Below, in pieces: positions 1 through 9,321 of a stretch of DNA of 64,000 bases. A program made the translations under genes and the position numbers. Position 1 is the first letter of the stretch; the number at the start of each line of letters is the position of its first letter. Source of the DNA: Tissierellia bacterium (GTDB lineage: Bacteria > Bacillota > Clostridia > Tissierellales > Tepidimicrobiaceae); NCBI GenBank assembly GCA_012839745.1, contig DUMS01000002.1, positions 1-64,000 on the forward strand, given 5' to 3'. Under the pieces are notes generated by a model. That model made no database searches, was not told the origin of the DNA, and worked only from the letters and a program-made list of their open reading frames with translations.

Positions 1-404
1 ATAGTATCTGCCACCTTTGGGTGCACTACCAGACTTCCCTTAGTTGAAACCTTAATCCCTTCATATATAAGGTCATAGGAGCTGTCCTTCAGAAGGTATC
101 CAGAAGCACCGTATTTAAGCGCTTCATGTATGTACTCTCTATCATCAAAAGTAGTCAGTATGAGTATTTTCACATCCTTAAATTCCTCTTTAATAATCTT
201 TGTGCCCAGGACTCCATCGCATACAGGCATTCTTATATCCATCAATACTATATCTACATCATTATTTCTTATGAATTCCAGAGCTTCCTTTCCATTTCCA
301 CAGGTGCCCACAACCTCTATATCCTCGTAGGAGGATAGAATTATGCTAAGCCCCTCCCTTATAAGCTTTTCATCGTCTACAATTAAAACATTAATTGCAT
401 CCAT
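1..404 (-). CDS. NarL/LuxR-type response regulator, C-terminus outside window
   Basis: This is the receiver domain of a two-component response regulator, the partner of the histidine kinase just upstream. Read from the ATG at 404, the protein shows the acidic pair D10-D11, the phosphoacceptor Asp56 in LMDIRMP, a Thr near 84 and Lys106 in YLLKD. The frame is open to the window edge (about 134 residues), so the expected C-terminal helix-turn-helix is not seen. Its start overlaps the kinase stop by 14 bp, so the two are co-transcribed and probably translationally coupled. The assignment to the NarL/LiaR group rests on receiver similarity and on the kinase type, not on the missing DNA-binding domain. 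Confidence 0.88.
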   Translation of the reverse strand, partial: MDAINVLIVDDEKLIREGLSIILSSYEDIEVVGTCGNGKEALEFIRNNDVDIVLMDIRMPVCDGVLGTKIIKEEFKDVKILILTTFDDREYIHEALKYGASGYLLKDSSYDLIYEGIKVSTKGSLVVHPKVADT

Positions 405-1566
405 ATTCCTCACCTGTATATTCCTTATCAAGTTTTAAAACTACCCTTAAAAGAAACCCTTTGCCTTTTTCCGTGCTATACTGAACCTGTCCACCTAATT
501 CGCTTACTCTCTCCCAAATGTTTGTAAGCCCCATCCCTTTTTGAATGCTGTCACTGCCTACTCCATTGTCCCTTAATGTGAGAATCAGCTCATCCTCGCC
601 AAAGTTCATGAATATGTTAATCTTAGTTGCCTTACCATGCCGCACAGAATTGGAAAGAAATTCCTGTACCACCCTATATACCACAAAAGACTGCTTTCCA
701 TTTAAAGCCTTCTTTTCCCTTGAAAACCCCAGCTTAACATCCACTCCTGTAAGCTTGCTAAATTGTCTAGTTAAGCTCTCAATAGCCATAATAGGCTGGT
801 ACTTCTCCATCTCCGCAGGTTTCAACTCCCTGATTGCCTTTCTTATTTCCTCTAATCCTTCCCTGGCAAAACTCCTTAAATTACTTGCCATTTCAGAGGC
901 TAAAGCGCCATTTTCCTTAGCCAGCTTTTCTATGGCTCCAAGTTGAATAATTATTGTAGAAAGGCTATGGCCTACACTATCATGAATTTCTCTTGATATC
1001 CTGTTTCTTTCCCTTAACACTGCCAGTTCACTGATGGAATCTGCATATATTTCTAAATCCATATTGGCTTTTTTGAGCTTTTCCTCTGAAATCTTAAGGC
1101 TGTTGTATAGTTTTTCAACTGCCAGCCTTTGATTGTGCTCATATTTTATATACAATGCAAGGAAAAAAAGCACAATAGATATACCTGTGTTTAATATAGA
1201 CAATTCATAGTTAATTTCCCAGGTTATAAAGAATACTGCCAAGGTCAATAGTCCACATGCAACTACGGATAATCTTTCTCCCAATAATAATACTCCATCA
1301 AGTATTCCAGTTACAAAATAAAACAGAGCTATTCCACCGTAGTATCTATAGATTATACCAACTAAAATGATTTCTAATAATAATGAGCTAAATACAAAAA
1401 ACTTCTTATCCTTAAAGGAAAAGAACCTTAAATTGCTGTTTATGATAAACAGTAATAGTAAGATAACACCAATCTCATCTATGTCCCTCTTATTAAAGGC
1501 TGTAAACCCAAGTACCAATAACCCCAATATAATATACCTGAAGATATATAGATATCTATTCTCCAC
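391..1566 (-). CDS. Sensor histidine kinase, HisKA_3 (NarX/LiaS/DesK) type
   Basis: This 391-residue membrane sensor kinase phosphorylates the response regulator that follows it. Residues 1-140 form about five or six hydrophobic segments with no large extracellular domain, as in intramembrane-sensing kinases. A coiled coil (about 145-190) leads to the HisKA_3 motif EIHDSVGHSL, with His195 as the phosphate acceptor. The ATPase domain shows the N-box EFLSNSVRHG (302-311), DNGVG (333-337) and MGL. The start is a GTG at 1566 preceded by AGGTGA. The ligand is unknown; cell-envelope stress is a guess from the LiaS-like architecture. Confidence 0.9.
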   Translation of the reverse strand: MENRYLYIFRYIILGLLVLGFTAFNKRDIDEIGVILLLLFIINSNLRFFSFKDKKFFVFSSLLLEIILVGIIYRYYGGIALFYFVTGILDGVLLLGERLSVVACGLLTLAVFFITWEINYELSILNTGISIVLFFLALYIKYEHNQRLAVEKLYNSLKISEEKLKKANMDLEIYADSISELAVLRERNRISREIHDSVGHSLSTIIIQLGAIEKLAKENGALASEMASNLRSFAREGLEEIRKAIRELKPAEMEKYQPIMAIESLTRQFSKLTGVDVKLGFSREKKALNGKQSFVVYRVVQEFLSNSVRHGKATKINIFMNFGEDELILTLRDNGVGSDSIQKGMGLTNIWERVSELGGQVQYSTEKGKGFLLRVVLKLDKEYTGEEYGCN

Positions 1567-1634
1567 TTAAATTCACCTATTACATTAAGTTTATGTTTAT
1601 TTTACCCTATTTCACCAGTAAACTCCAGAAGTAT

Positions 1635-2720
1635 TTATTCATACTTTTCACGCCTTCTCTTCTTCACTATATCACTTACAGCCTTGACTATTATGCTCAA
1701 TATGAGATAAAGCGGCACTCCTATAAATGCTCCAAAGACTCCAAACAGGTTAACGCTTATGAGTATTATGAGTATTACCTCCAATGGGTGAAGCTGCAGT
1801 TTATCCCCAATAATCTTTGGAGTTATCAGGTCGCCTTCTGCCTGCTGCACTACAACAGCCAGTATTATTACCTTTAATACCATCTTCATATCTATTGTCA
1901 TGGCTATAAGAACTGCTGGAAAAGCTCCAAGAAATGGTCCCAGAAAAGGTATTATATTTGTGATCATGGCTAAAAAAGCCATAAGCAAAGCATTGGGGAG
2001 TCCTATTATTAAATACCCTATAAACATTAAAACCCCCAGTATAAAGCTTACCAGCAACTGGCTGGATATGTATATGGACAAAATTCTATCAATGTTTTTA
2101 ATGGCTTCCTTAATTTCTGTTATATATGTTTTAGGCAATATTGATATTAACTTTTTATAGAATATCCTGTCATCCTTAAGCAGATAAAACAGGATGAAGG
2201 GTATTAATATGGCCTGGGTGCCAATATCCCCCAGCTTGGACACATAGCCTAAAAACTTCCTTGAAAAGTCTAATATTACATTTCTAAACCTGTTCAGTAT
2301 TTCATTTGTTACATTGAAATTATCAGGAAGTATGCCATCAGGAATAAACTTTATAATTCCCTGCAGGAAACCTTCTATATCTATGCTTTTGTTCAGGTTA
2401 TTCACAAATTCATTTTGAAACTGATTTTTCAGTGAATTTCCCCCATATATTAAGAAAACTACAAGAAAGAAGACAAAGCTTAATATTACCGTCAAAACCA
2501 TAAGCCCCCTGTGGACCTTAGCCTTTTCCAGCCTTCTTACTACAGGCCTCATCATGTAATATAGAAAAAGGGAAATTATAAGAGGGGTTATAAGCATGTT
2601 AAATGTTTCCAGAACAGGATGAAAGAAATCTCTTAAATTGTTGAATATAAGTATTATAACTAATATAAGTGCAACCTTTAAAAGAAATTTTAAAAGTCTG
2701 TCGTTTTGCATAAACATCAT
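1635..2720 (-). CDS. AI-2E family (PerM/UPF0118) membrane transporter
   Basis: This is a 361-residue polytopic membrane protein of the AI-2E/UPF0118 family. Hydrophobic segments lie near residues 10-35, 60-85, 155-180 and in a cluster at 220-350, separated by a hydrophilic section around 85-150. The C-terminal half has the family-type stretch PFLGPFLGAFPAVLIA. Members export small molecules or act as Na+/H+ antiporters, so the substrate cannot be named. Three Met codons lie at the N-terminus. AAGGAG sits very close to the first, so the third Met (2711) may be the true start. It lies 68 bp upstream of the kinase gene on the same strand. Confidence 0.85.
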   Translation of the reverse strand: MMFMQNDRLLKFLLKVALILVIILIFNNLRDFFHPVLETFNMLITPLIISLFLYYMMRPVVRRLEKAKVHRGLMVLTVILSFVFFLVVFLIYGGNSLKNQFQNEFVNNLNKSIDIEGFLQGIIKFIPDGILPDNFNVTNEILNRFRNVILDFSRKFLGYVSKLGDIGTQAILIPFILFYLLKDDRIFYKKLISILPKTYITEIKEAIKNIDRILSIYISSQLLVSFILGVLMFIGYLIIGLPNALLMAFLAMITNIIPFLGPFLGAFPAVLIAMTIDMKMVLKVIILAVVVQQAEGDLITPKIIGDKLQLHPLEVILIILISVNLFGVFGAFIGVPLYLILSIIVKAVSDIVKKRRREKYE

Positions 2721-2922
2721 TCTCCTTTTACTATATAATATAAGTAATTATACCATTTTAATTATACTTAAATACCTAAAACCATTGCATTTAAATACCT
2801 ATTGCTAATTAAATTCTTATATGATAGCATTTTTCATATATAAAATAAATACTATATATTAAGTATTACCAAGTACTAGGTGTTTAATTGTGTTTACAAA
2901 TATCCGTATTGGAGGGATAAAA

Positions 2923-3996
2923 ATGAAAACGAACGTATACGTATTATATGGAGGAAAATCAGCAGAGCACGAAGTATCGTTGAAAACTGCAACAGCAATT
3001 CTAAATGCTTTAGATAAGGAAAAATACAATGTATATCCTGTATTCATTACTAAGGAAGGTATTTGGTGTAGCTTAGGCCTACTTACACATAAAATAAATA
3101 ATGTAGAAGAACTGCAGGCAACCTCCAATGAGCCCATATCCAACTCCATTGGAAGGTTTTTGACAGAGGTATTGAAGGAAGGAGAAAACAATATAGTATT
3201 TCCCGCACTTCATGGAACTTTTGGAGAAGATGGAACCATACAGGGCTTATTGGAATTACTGGACATACCTTATGTGGGAAACGAGGTTCTATCCTCAGCA
3301 GTAGGCATGGACAAAGTAATTATGAAGGATGTATTTGTAAGGCATAACCTTCCAGTCACAAATTACACTTCCATGAAACTTCATGTATGGAAAGAAGATA
3401 AAGAAAAAGCCTACAGAGAAATTGAAGAAAAGCTTGCCTATCCTTATTATGTAAAGCCAGCCAATTTAGGTTCCAGTGTAGGAGTAAGCAGAGCTGAAAA
3501 CAGGGAAGAGCTTGAAAAGGCAGTTATTGAAGCATTTAAATACGATACAAAGATCATCATAGAAGAAGAATTAATAGCCAGGGAAATGCAGGTTTCAGTT
3601 ATTGGCAATGATTATCCAAAGGCTTCCGTCCCCGGTGAATTCATCATGGAAAGGCCTTTCTTTGATTACAATGCGAAGTATATTGACGGAAAGATAATCC
3701 CGGTTATACCAGCAAGATTAGAGCCGGATGTAAGCCAAAAAGTAAGGGAACTGGCAGTAAAGGCATTTAAAGCCATAAACTGCTATGGCCTTGCAAGGGT
3801 GGACATATTTGTTACAGATGACAATGAAATATATATAAATGAAATAAATACAATGCCTGGATTTACGGCATTAAGCATGTCTCCTGCATTGTGGAAGGCC
3901 ACCGATGGCACTAGCTATTCAGAGCTAATAGAAAAATTACTTGAATTTGGATTTGAAAGGTACAGACAAAAGAAAGCCATATTGAGAACGAGGTGA
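2923..3996 (+). CDS. ddl: D-alanine--D-alanine ligase
   Basis: This enzyme joins two D-alanines with ATP, giving the dipeptide that the next gene product (MurF) attaches to the peptidoglycan precursor. It is a 357-residue ATP-grasp protein. The N-terminal motif GGKSAEHEVSL, the LGSSVGVS loop and the metal-binding NEINTMPGFT near the C-terminus are all present. I take the ATG at 2923 as the start because GGAGG sits 6-7 bases upstream; an in-frame GTG at 2890 has no such site. It is separated from murF by 4 bp, so the two form an operon. A bicistronic ddl-murF arrangement makes biochemical sense for muropeptide completion. Confidence 0.96.
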   Translation: MKTNVYVLYGGKSAEHEVSLKTATAILNALDKEKYNVYPVFITKEGIWCSLGLLTHKINNVEELQATSNEPISNSIGRFLTEVLKEGENNIVFPALHGTFGEDGTIQGLLELLDIPYVGNEVLSSAVGMDKVIMKDVFVRHNLPVTNYTSMKLHVWKEDKEKAYREIEEKLAYPYYVKPANLGSSVGVSRAENREELEKAVIEAFKYDTKIIIEEELIAREMQVSVIGNDYPKASVPGEFIMERPFFDYNAKYIDGKIIPVIPARLEPDVSQKVRELAVKAFKAINCYGLARVDIFVTDDNEIYINEINTMPGFTALSMSPALWKATDGTSYSELIEKLLEFGFERYRQKKAILRTR

Positions 3997-4000
3997 AAGC

Positions 4001-5392
4001 ATGATTAAACGTTCTTTAAAAGACATAGAGAAAATGGTAAAGGGTAAAGGCCTAAAAGGAGAATATGAAGACATAGTAATCGAAGGAGTGTCTACAGATT
4101 CCAGAAGCATTAAAAAAGGCCAGCTGTTTGTTCCGCTAATCGGAGATATATACAACGGACATTCTTTTTTGAAGGATGCCTGTAATAACGGAGCAATAGC
4201 AGCATTGTGGAGCAAAAATGAACCCTTGCCTGATATTGACATCCCTTTGATAATTGTAGATGATACCCTATTAGCCCTGCAGGATTTAGCAAGAGCCTAC
4301 AGAAGCCAGCTTAATGTAAAAGTTATAGGTATTACGGGAAGTAACGGAAAGACCACAACCAAGGACATTGTAGCTGGGATATTGGGAACCAGGTATAAGA
4401 CAAAAAAGACCATGGGGAATTTAAATAACGATATAGGTTGCCCTCTTACCATACTGAGCCTAGATGAGGATACGGAAATGGCTGTTATAGAAATGGGCAC
4501 TGAAAGATTTGGAGAAATATCCAATTTAACTTCCATAGCAAAACCTGATGTAGCAATAATAACAAGCATAGGAAGAGCCCATCTGGAGAACCTGTTTACA
4601 AAAGAAAATATCGCCAAGGCAAAGCTGGAGATACTTGAAGGATTGCACCCTGATGGACTGTTTATATACTTTGGCGATGACCCTACATTGAAGAAGGTAT
4701 TAAAGGATTTCCCAGTAAAGCACAAAGTAGTTACCTACGGATTGGAAGAGCATAACCACTATATTGCTGAATTGGACAATATGGATGAAAAAGGCATATA
4801 CTTCACATTAAAAGCTCCATTTAATAAGAGCTTCCATCTGCCCATGATAGGAAGGCACAACCTGTTTAACGCTCTGGCAGGCATTGCTGTTGCAGACTAT
4901 TTCAACATTCCCGTTGAACTGATACAGAAAGGATTTAACAGTACAGATAAGACAGCCATGAGGGATGATTTAATTTATGCAAGGGGATTTACCATATTAG
5001 ATGATTCATATAAGTCAAATCCAGACAGCTTATTGGCTCAACTTGAAACGCTGTATAAAATGGATAATTACAGTCAGAAAATTGCTGTTATAGGTGATAT
5101 GCTGGGATTGGGAGAAGTTGAAGTGGAGCTTCACGAAGAAGTAGGAAGGTCAATAGATGAAGAGAAAATTGATTATGTATTCACCATTGGTCCTTTGGCC
5201 AGACATCTGGGTGAAGCTGCCAAAGCTAATCTGGGTAAATACAGGGTCATTCATTCAGATAGCAAAAGTGAGCTTATTGAAAAGCTTAAGGAGACTATTC
5301 AGCCAAATTCCATAGTATTGGTTAAAGCTTCCAGGGCCTTAGAACTTGAGGATGTAGTCAAGGCTCTAAGAGAGGAATTGGTACTTAGCTGA
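4001..5392 (+). CDS. murF: UDP-N-acetylmuramoyl-tripeptide--D-alanyl-D-alanine ligase
   Basis: This is the last cytoplasmic ligase of the muropeptide pathway. It adds D-Ala-D-Ala to UDP-MurNAc-tripeptide at the cost of ATP. The 463-residue protein has an N-terminal substrate domain with STDSR (about 31-35), the Mur-ligase P-loop GSNGKTTT (113-120), the central signature EMGTE...GEI and a C-terminal domain with DDSYKSNPDS. The length is normal for MurF. The ATG follows GAGGTGAAAGC and lies 4 bp after ddl. A strong terminator closes the pair. Confidence 0.96.
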   Translation: MIKRSLKDIEKMVKGKGLKGEYEDIVIEGVSTDSRSIKKGQLFVPLIGDIYNGHSFLKDACNNGAIAALWSKNEPLPDIDIPLIIVDDTLLALQDLARAYRSQLNVKVIGITGSNGKTTTKDIVAGILGTRYKTKKTMGNLNNDIGCPLTILSLDEDTEMAVIEMGTERFGEISNLTSIAKPDVAIITSIGRAHLENLFTKENIAKAKLEILEGLHPDGLFIYFGDDPTLKKVLKDFPVKHKVVTYGLEEHNHYIAELDNMDEKGIYFTLKAPFNKSFHLPMIGRHNLFNALAGIAVADYFNIPVELIQKGFNSTDKTAMRDDLIYARGFTILDDSYKSNPDSLLAQLETLYKMDNYSQKIAVIGDMLGLGEVEVELHEEVGRSIDEEKIDYVFTIGPLARHLGEAAKANLGKYRVIHSDSKSELIEKLKETIQPNSIVLVKASRALELEDVVKALREELVLS

Positions 5393-5406
5393 AAGTGAAT
5401 GCAAGT

Positions 5407-5439
5407 AGGAAGGCAGTATATACTGCCTTCCTTTTTTTG
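5407..5439 (+). terminator. Rho-independent terminator of ddl-murF
   Basis: A perfect 26-nt palindrome (5407-5432, centred on TATATA) is followed at once by seven T residues. It begins 14 bases after the murF stop codon. Confidence 0.93.
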
Positions 5440-5616
5440 GACATTTTTTATATTTTTTGATATAATCTTACCTGTGGCAAAAATTACTAAACTTCTCATC
5501 AGAAGTAAAGTCTTGTTGTGAAATATGGAATAATACATTTGACATACAGGAAATACTAATCAGGATAAATAACATAAATTGCTATTTTACATGATAAAAT
5601 TGTAGGAGGTATTTTT

Positions 5617-8538
5617 ATGACTTTTGAAATAAATAAAATTTACCATGGATTCAGGCTTGTTGAGGAGAAGTACATAGAAGAAATACAGTCTACGGCAAGG
5701 ATATTTATCCATGATAAAACAGGTGCCAGGCTTCTATCCCTGGAAAATGAAGATGATAATAAGGTGTTTTCCATTGGATTTAGAACTCCGCCATCAGACA
5801 GTACAGGAGTACCCCATATTATAGAGCATTGTGTACTGTCAGGCTCCAGAAAGTACACTACAAAGGAACCCTTTATGGATATGGCTAAAGGCTCTCTTAA
5901 CACATTTATGAATGCCATGACCTTTAGCGATAAAACCCTTTTCCCTATTGCAAGCAGGAATGAAAAGGACTTCTTCAACTTAATGGATGTATATCTGGAT
6001 GCAGTATTCTATCCAAGAATATATGACATAGAGGAAATATTCATGCAGGAAGGATGGCATTACGAAATATTCAAAGAAGATGAACCTATTAAATACAAGG
6101 GCGTAGTATATAATGAAATGCTGGGAGCTTATTCTTCCCCCGAAAGGATTTTAAGCGACAGTATAAGCAAATCCCTGTTTCCGGATACAATATATAAATA
6201 CTCCTCAGGCGGAAACCCAGATGTTATTCCAAAGCTGACCTATAAGGATTTCCTTAATTTCCATAAGAAATTCTACCATCCATCAAACAGCTTCATATTC
6301 CTATACGGTAATGGAAACATTGAAAAACAGCTTAGGCATATTGACGAAAATTATCTGTCCAACTTCGATAAACAGGTAATAGATTCTGAAATACAGCTTC
6401 AAAAGCCCTTTAGTTACAGAAGAGAAATAACAGAGTATTATCCCATTTCCAAGGATGAACCTGACGATAACCGTTCCTATCTAAGCCTGAATTTTGTTAT
6501 CGGAAACAATACAGATCCGGAAACATACCTTATGACAGGCATATTAAGCCAGCTTCTTATTGATTCTGAGGCTGCTCCATTAAAAAATACCCTTCTGGAA
6601 AAGGGAATAGGCCAGGATATATTTTCAATTACAGTAGGAGGTCTCCAGTCCGGGTTTGGAATAGTTGCAAAAAACACAAGCATGGATAAGAAGGATGAAT
6701 TCCAGCAAACCGTATTTGACACATTAAAAAGGATAGTAAAGGAAGGCATAGACAGGGAACTTATTAAGGCCTGCATAAATATTGTTGAGTTTGACTTAAG
6801 AGAAGCATCAGGCTTCCCTTCCAAGGGCATTGCATACAATATATTATCATTGGACAGCTGGCTGTATGGTGCAGACCCGCTGCAAAATATCCAGTACGAA
6901 AACACGTTGAATAAGCTTAAATCCAATATTGACACAGGCTACTACGAAAAGTTCATTGAAGAAAGAATTATCAACAATCCCCATAGCTCCCTGGTTATAG
7001 TAAATCCTAAGAAAGGATTAGGGGAAGAAAGGGAAAGGAAGTTAATGGATGAGCTTAAAAGCTATAAGAAATCTCTATCCAGAGAAGAAATAAACAGCCT
7101 GATAGAAAAAAACAACAGGCTCAAAAAAATGCAGCTAACTGAGGATTCTGAAGAAGATAAAGCTACCATACCAAGGCTATCCTTATCTGATGTTGAGCCT
7201 AAGGCTGAAATAATACCTCAGGAGGTAATAAGGGAAAAAGGCTATACACTCTTAAACCACAATATATTTACAAGTAAAATATCCTATTTGGATTTCTACT
7301 TTGATACCAGCATGGTAGAAGAGGAAATGATACCATATATAAACCTGCTGGCAAAATTGTTAGGGAAAATAGATACCAGAAACAAACCCTATTATGAGCT
7401 TTCAAATGACATATATGTAAATACGGGAGGAATAGAATTTGCTGCCAGCCTCTTTGTTGAAAACAGCAGGGATGACATATATTATCCAAAGTTTATAATA
7501 AGGGGAAAATCATTAAGGGATAACATACCTAAATTAATTCAGCTAATAAATGAGATAATTACAGAATCCAAAATAGAGGATACAAAGAGGATAAAGGATA
7601 TAATAGCACAGGTAAAATCCAGAATAGAAATGGGCATATTCAGCAACGGTCATTCTGTAGCCATGAGGAGGGTAAGCTCCTATTTCTCACCATCAGGAAA
7701 ATATGCTGAGAAATTACAGGGTTTGGATTTCTACTGGTTCTTAAGCCATTTGCTTAAAAATTTTGATGACATGACTGATGAGATATTGTCCAACCTGAAT
7801 AAGGTTTACAATAAGATATTCAATATAAACAATTTGATAATAAGCTTTACCGGAGAAGACGAGGATTTCAGAATTGTAAAATCCAATTTGCCAGTTGTTA
7901 TAGACAGTATAAACAGCGATAAATTCCATCCCAATAGGTATAGCTTTATGGAGGAAAGGCTAAATGAGGGCATAATGTCTTCAGCTAATGTTCAGTATGT
8001 ATCCAAGGGATATAACCTGATTAAGCTTGGATATGATTACAAGGGCAGCCTTCTTGTTCTGTCCACACTATTAAGCAGGGAATACCTTCATAATAAAATA
8101 AGGGCTCAAGGAGGAGCTTATGGTGCCGGTATAAACATTGACAGAACAGGACATGTAATTACCTATTCCTATAGGGATCCTAATCTGAAAAACACTTTAG
8201 ACGTATTTGATAGCATGGCAGAGTATATAAACAACCTGGGATTAAGTGAATCTGAGTTTACTAACTTCATAATAGGAACCATATCAGAACTTGACCCTGC
8301 AGTTACACCTCACATGAAGGGTCAAATAGCCACAGGCAGGTTCATATCAAATATAAGCTATGAGGATATACAGAAAAAGAGAGAAGAGGTGCTTGATACC
8401 AAGCTTAAGGATATCAAGGATTGTGCTTCTATTCTGAAAGGCACTATGGATAAAAACTACCTTTGTGTATTGGGCAATGAAAGCAAGATAAGAGAAAATA
8501 AAGACCTGTTTAACAATTTAGTGCAGTTGAATAAATAG
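5617..8538 (+). CDS. M16C family zinc metallopeptidase (insulinase/presequence-protease type)
   Basis: This 973-residue protein is of the PreP/falcilysin-like M16C group, in which both halves of the peptidase clamshell lie in one chain. The inverted zinc motif HIIEH is at residues 67-71, and the downstream zinc-ligand Glu is probably in the VVYNEMLG segment around 140. The second, inactive half begins near residue 540. There is no signal peptide, so it is likely cytosolic and degrades oligopeptides. The ATG is preceded by TAGGAGG. The gene stands alone between two terminators. Confidence 0.93.
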   Translation: MTFEINKIYHGFRLVEEKYIEEIQSTARIFIHDKTGARLLSLENEDDNKVFSIGFRTPPSDSTGVPHIIEHCVLSGSRKYTTKEPFMDMAKGSLNTFMNAMTFSDKTLFPIASRNEKDFFNLMDVYLDAVFYPRIYDIEEIFMQEGWHYEIFKEDEPIKYKGVVYNEMLGAYSSPERILSDSISKSLFPDTIYKYSSGGNPDVIPKLTYKDFLNFHKKFYHPSNSFIFLYGNGNIEKQLRHIDENYLSNFDKQVIDSEIQLQKPFSYRREITEYYPISKDEPDDNRSYLSLNFVIGNNTDPETYLMTGILSQLLIDSEAAPLKNTLLEKGIGQDIFSITVGGLQSGFGIVAKNTSMDKKDEFQQTVFDTLKRIVKEGIDRELIKACINIVEFDLREASGFPSKGIAYNILSLDSWLYGADPLQNIQYENTLNKLKSNIDTGYYEKFIEERIINNPHSSLVIVNPKKGLGEERERKLMDELKSYKKSLSREEINSLIEKNNRLKKMQLTEDSEEDKATIPRLSLSDVEPKAEIIPQEVIREKGYTLLNHNIFTSKISYLDFYFDTSMVEEEMIPYINLLAKLLGKIDTRNKPYYELSNDIYVNTGGIEFAASLFVENSRDDIYYPKFIIRGKSLRDNIPKLIQLINEIITESKIEDTKRIKDIIAQVKSRIEMGIFSNGHSVAMRRVSSYFSPSGKYAEKLQGLDFYWFLSHLLKNFDDMTDEILSNLNKVYNKIFNINNLIISFTGEDEDFRIVKSNLPVVIDSINSDKFHPNRYSFMEERLNEGIMSSANVQYVSKGYNLIKLGYDYKGSLLVLSTLLSREYLHNKIRAQGGAYGAGINIDRTGHVITYSYRDPNLKNTLDVFDSMAEYINNLGLSESEFTNFIIGTISELDPAVTPHMKGQIATGRFISNISYEDIQKKREEVLDTKLKDIKDCASILKGTMDKNYLCVLGNESKIRENKDLFNNLVQLNK

Positions 8539-9160
8539 GGCATATTGAATCAATATGCCCTTTTATCATGAACTTAAAATATACCCTAAACTCCCCTGGT
8601 TTAAACCCTGCCAGCCACCAGTGTAAGCCTTTTCTCCTAATAATGGCTTTGCTGTTTTTAGTAAGCGTAGATTTCATTTTAAGCATATTGTCATCATCAG
8701 CACAGCTGTAAAAGGTCCAGTTAAAATTCTCATCAGTCAGATTCGGCCCGTCTGTATAGTATACTCCTATCTCGAAACCAGTCATTATGCCATACTGCCC
8801 TTTCCAGAGCTCAATCATCCACCTTTTGTTATTATATTCAAAATAAATAGGCTCACAGTCAATTATCATAAATGACGGTGCAGCCAATTCGTCGTAGAGC
8901 CTTGAATAGCCCATATTCCGCTGCCATGCATCAACTATTGAGTATAGTATGTCCTAATCAGGGTCATAGGCAAAACTGTAAGACTTCAGGAATTCGTTGA
9001 CGTATTCAACATCCCTTTCCTTCTTAGATTCTACTTTCTTCTTTGGCTTCGGCCTCTTGAATCCCACAGCAAAAGGCACAAAAAATACTGCTATTATTAG
9101 AAATATCAGATGAAAATTTCTAAATGCAGAATCAAGCATAGCAACCACTCCATTTACCAT
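8510..9160 (-). pseudogene. DUF4474 domain protein interrupted by an in-frame TAG
   Basis: Reading from the ATG at 9160, the frame gives one hydrophobic N-terminal segment (about residues 15-34), a basic Lys-rich linker, then YDPD, a TAG stop at 8954-8956, and then, still in frame, DILYSIVDAWQRNMGYSRLY and the rest of the domain. DUF4474 proteins, as I recall the family, carry a glutamine at this place (YDPxQDI), so CAG to TAG is the simplest explanation. The C-terminus also looks replaced: after HWWLAGFKPGEF the frame runs through the peptidase terminator and into its 3' end, stopping at 8510. DUF4474 has no known function. It is most likely a recent pseudogene; readthrough by a suppressor tRNA is possible but unsupported. 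Confidence 0.75.
8538..8565 (+). terminator. Terminator after the M16C peptidase gene
   Basis: A 10-bp perfect stem (GGGCATATTG with its complement) and a 3-nt loop lie at 8538-8560, then TTTTAT. The left arm starts at the last base of the peptidase stop codon. Confidence 0.85.
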
Positions 9161-9321
9161 ACTTACTACATGATATTCCTGAAGCGGCTGTTTTGATATA
9201 GATGTTATTTTTATTCATAGTTTTATTTAATAGCATTAATTTACTCTATTAATATTATCAATTGGATTTATATATGTTTTAATGATATTTTATATTTGAA
9301 ATAAATTCTGGAGGTGGTTTT

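Noticed and set aside
545..946. 133-codon plus-strand frame opposite the first histidine kinase
   Set aside because: The minus strand encodes the HisKA_3 and ATPase motifs. The plus frame has a Ser/Leu-rich shadow composition.
6477..6935. 152-codon open frame on the minus strand
   Set aside because: It is a shadow of the M16C peptidase gene with no ribosome site or recognisable motif.
8954..8956. TAG as pyrrolysine codon in the DUF4474 gene
   Set aside because: Pyrrolysine is known from methylamine methyltransferases, none of which is here. TAG ends other genes normally, and the position fits a Gln-to-stop mutation.
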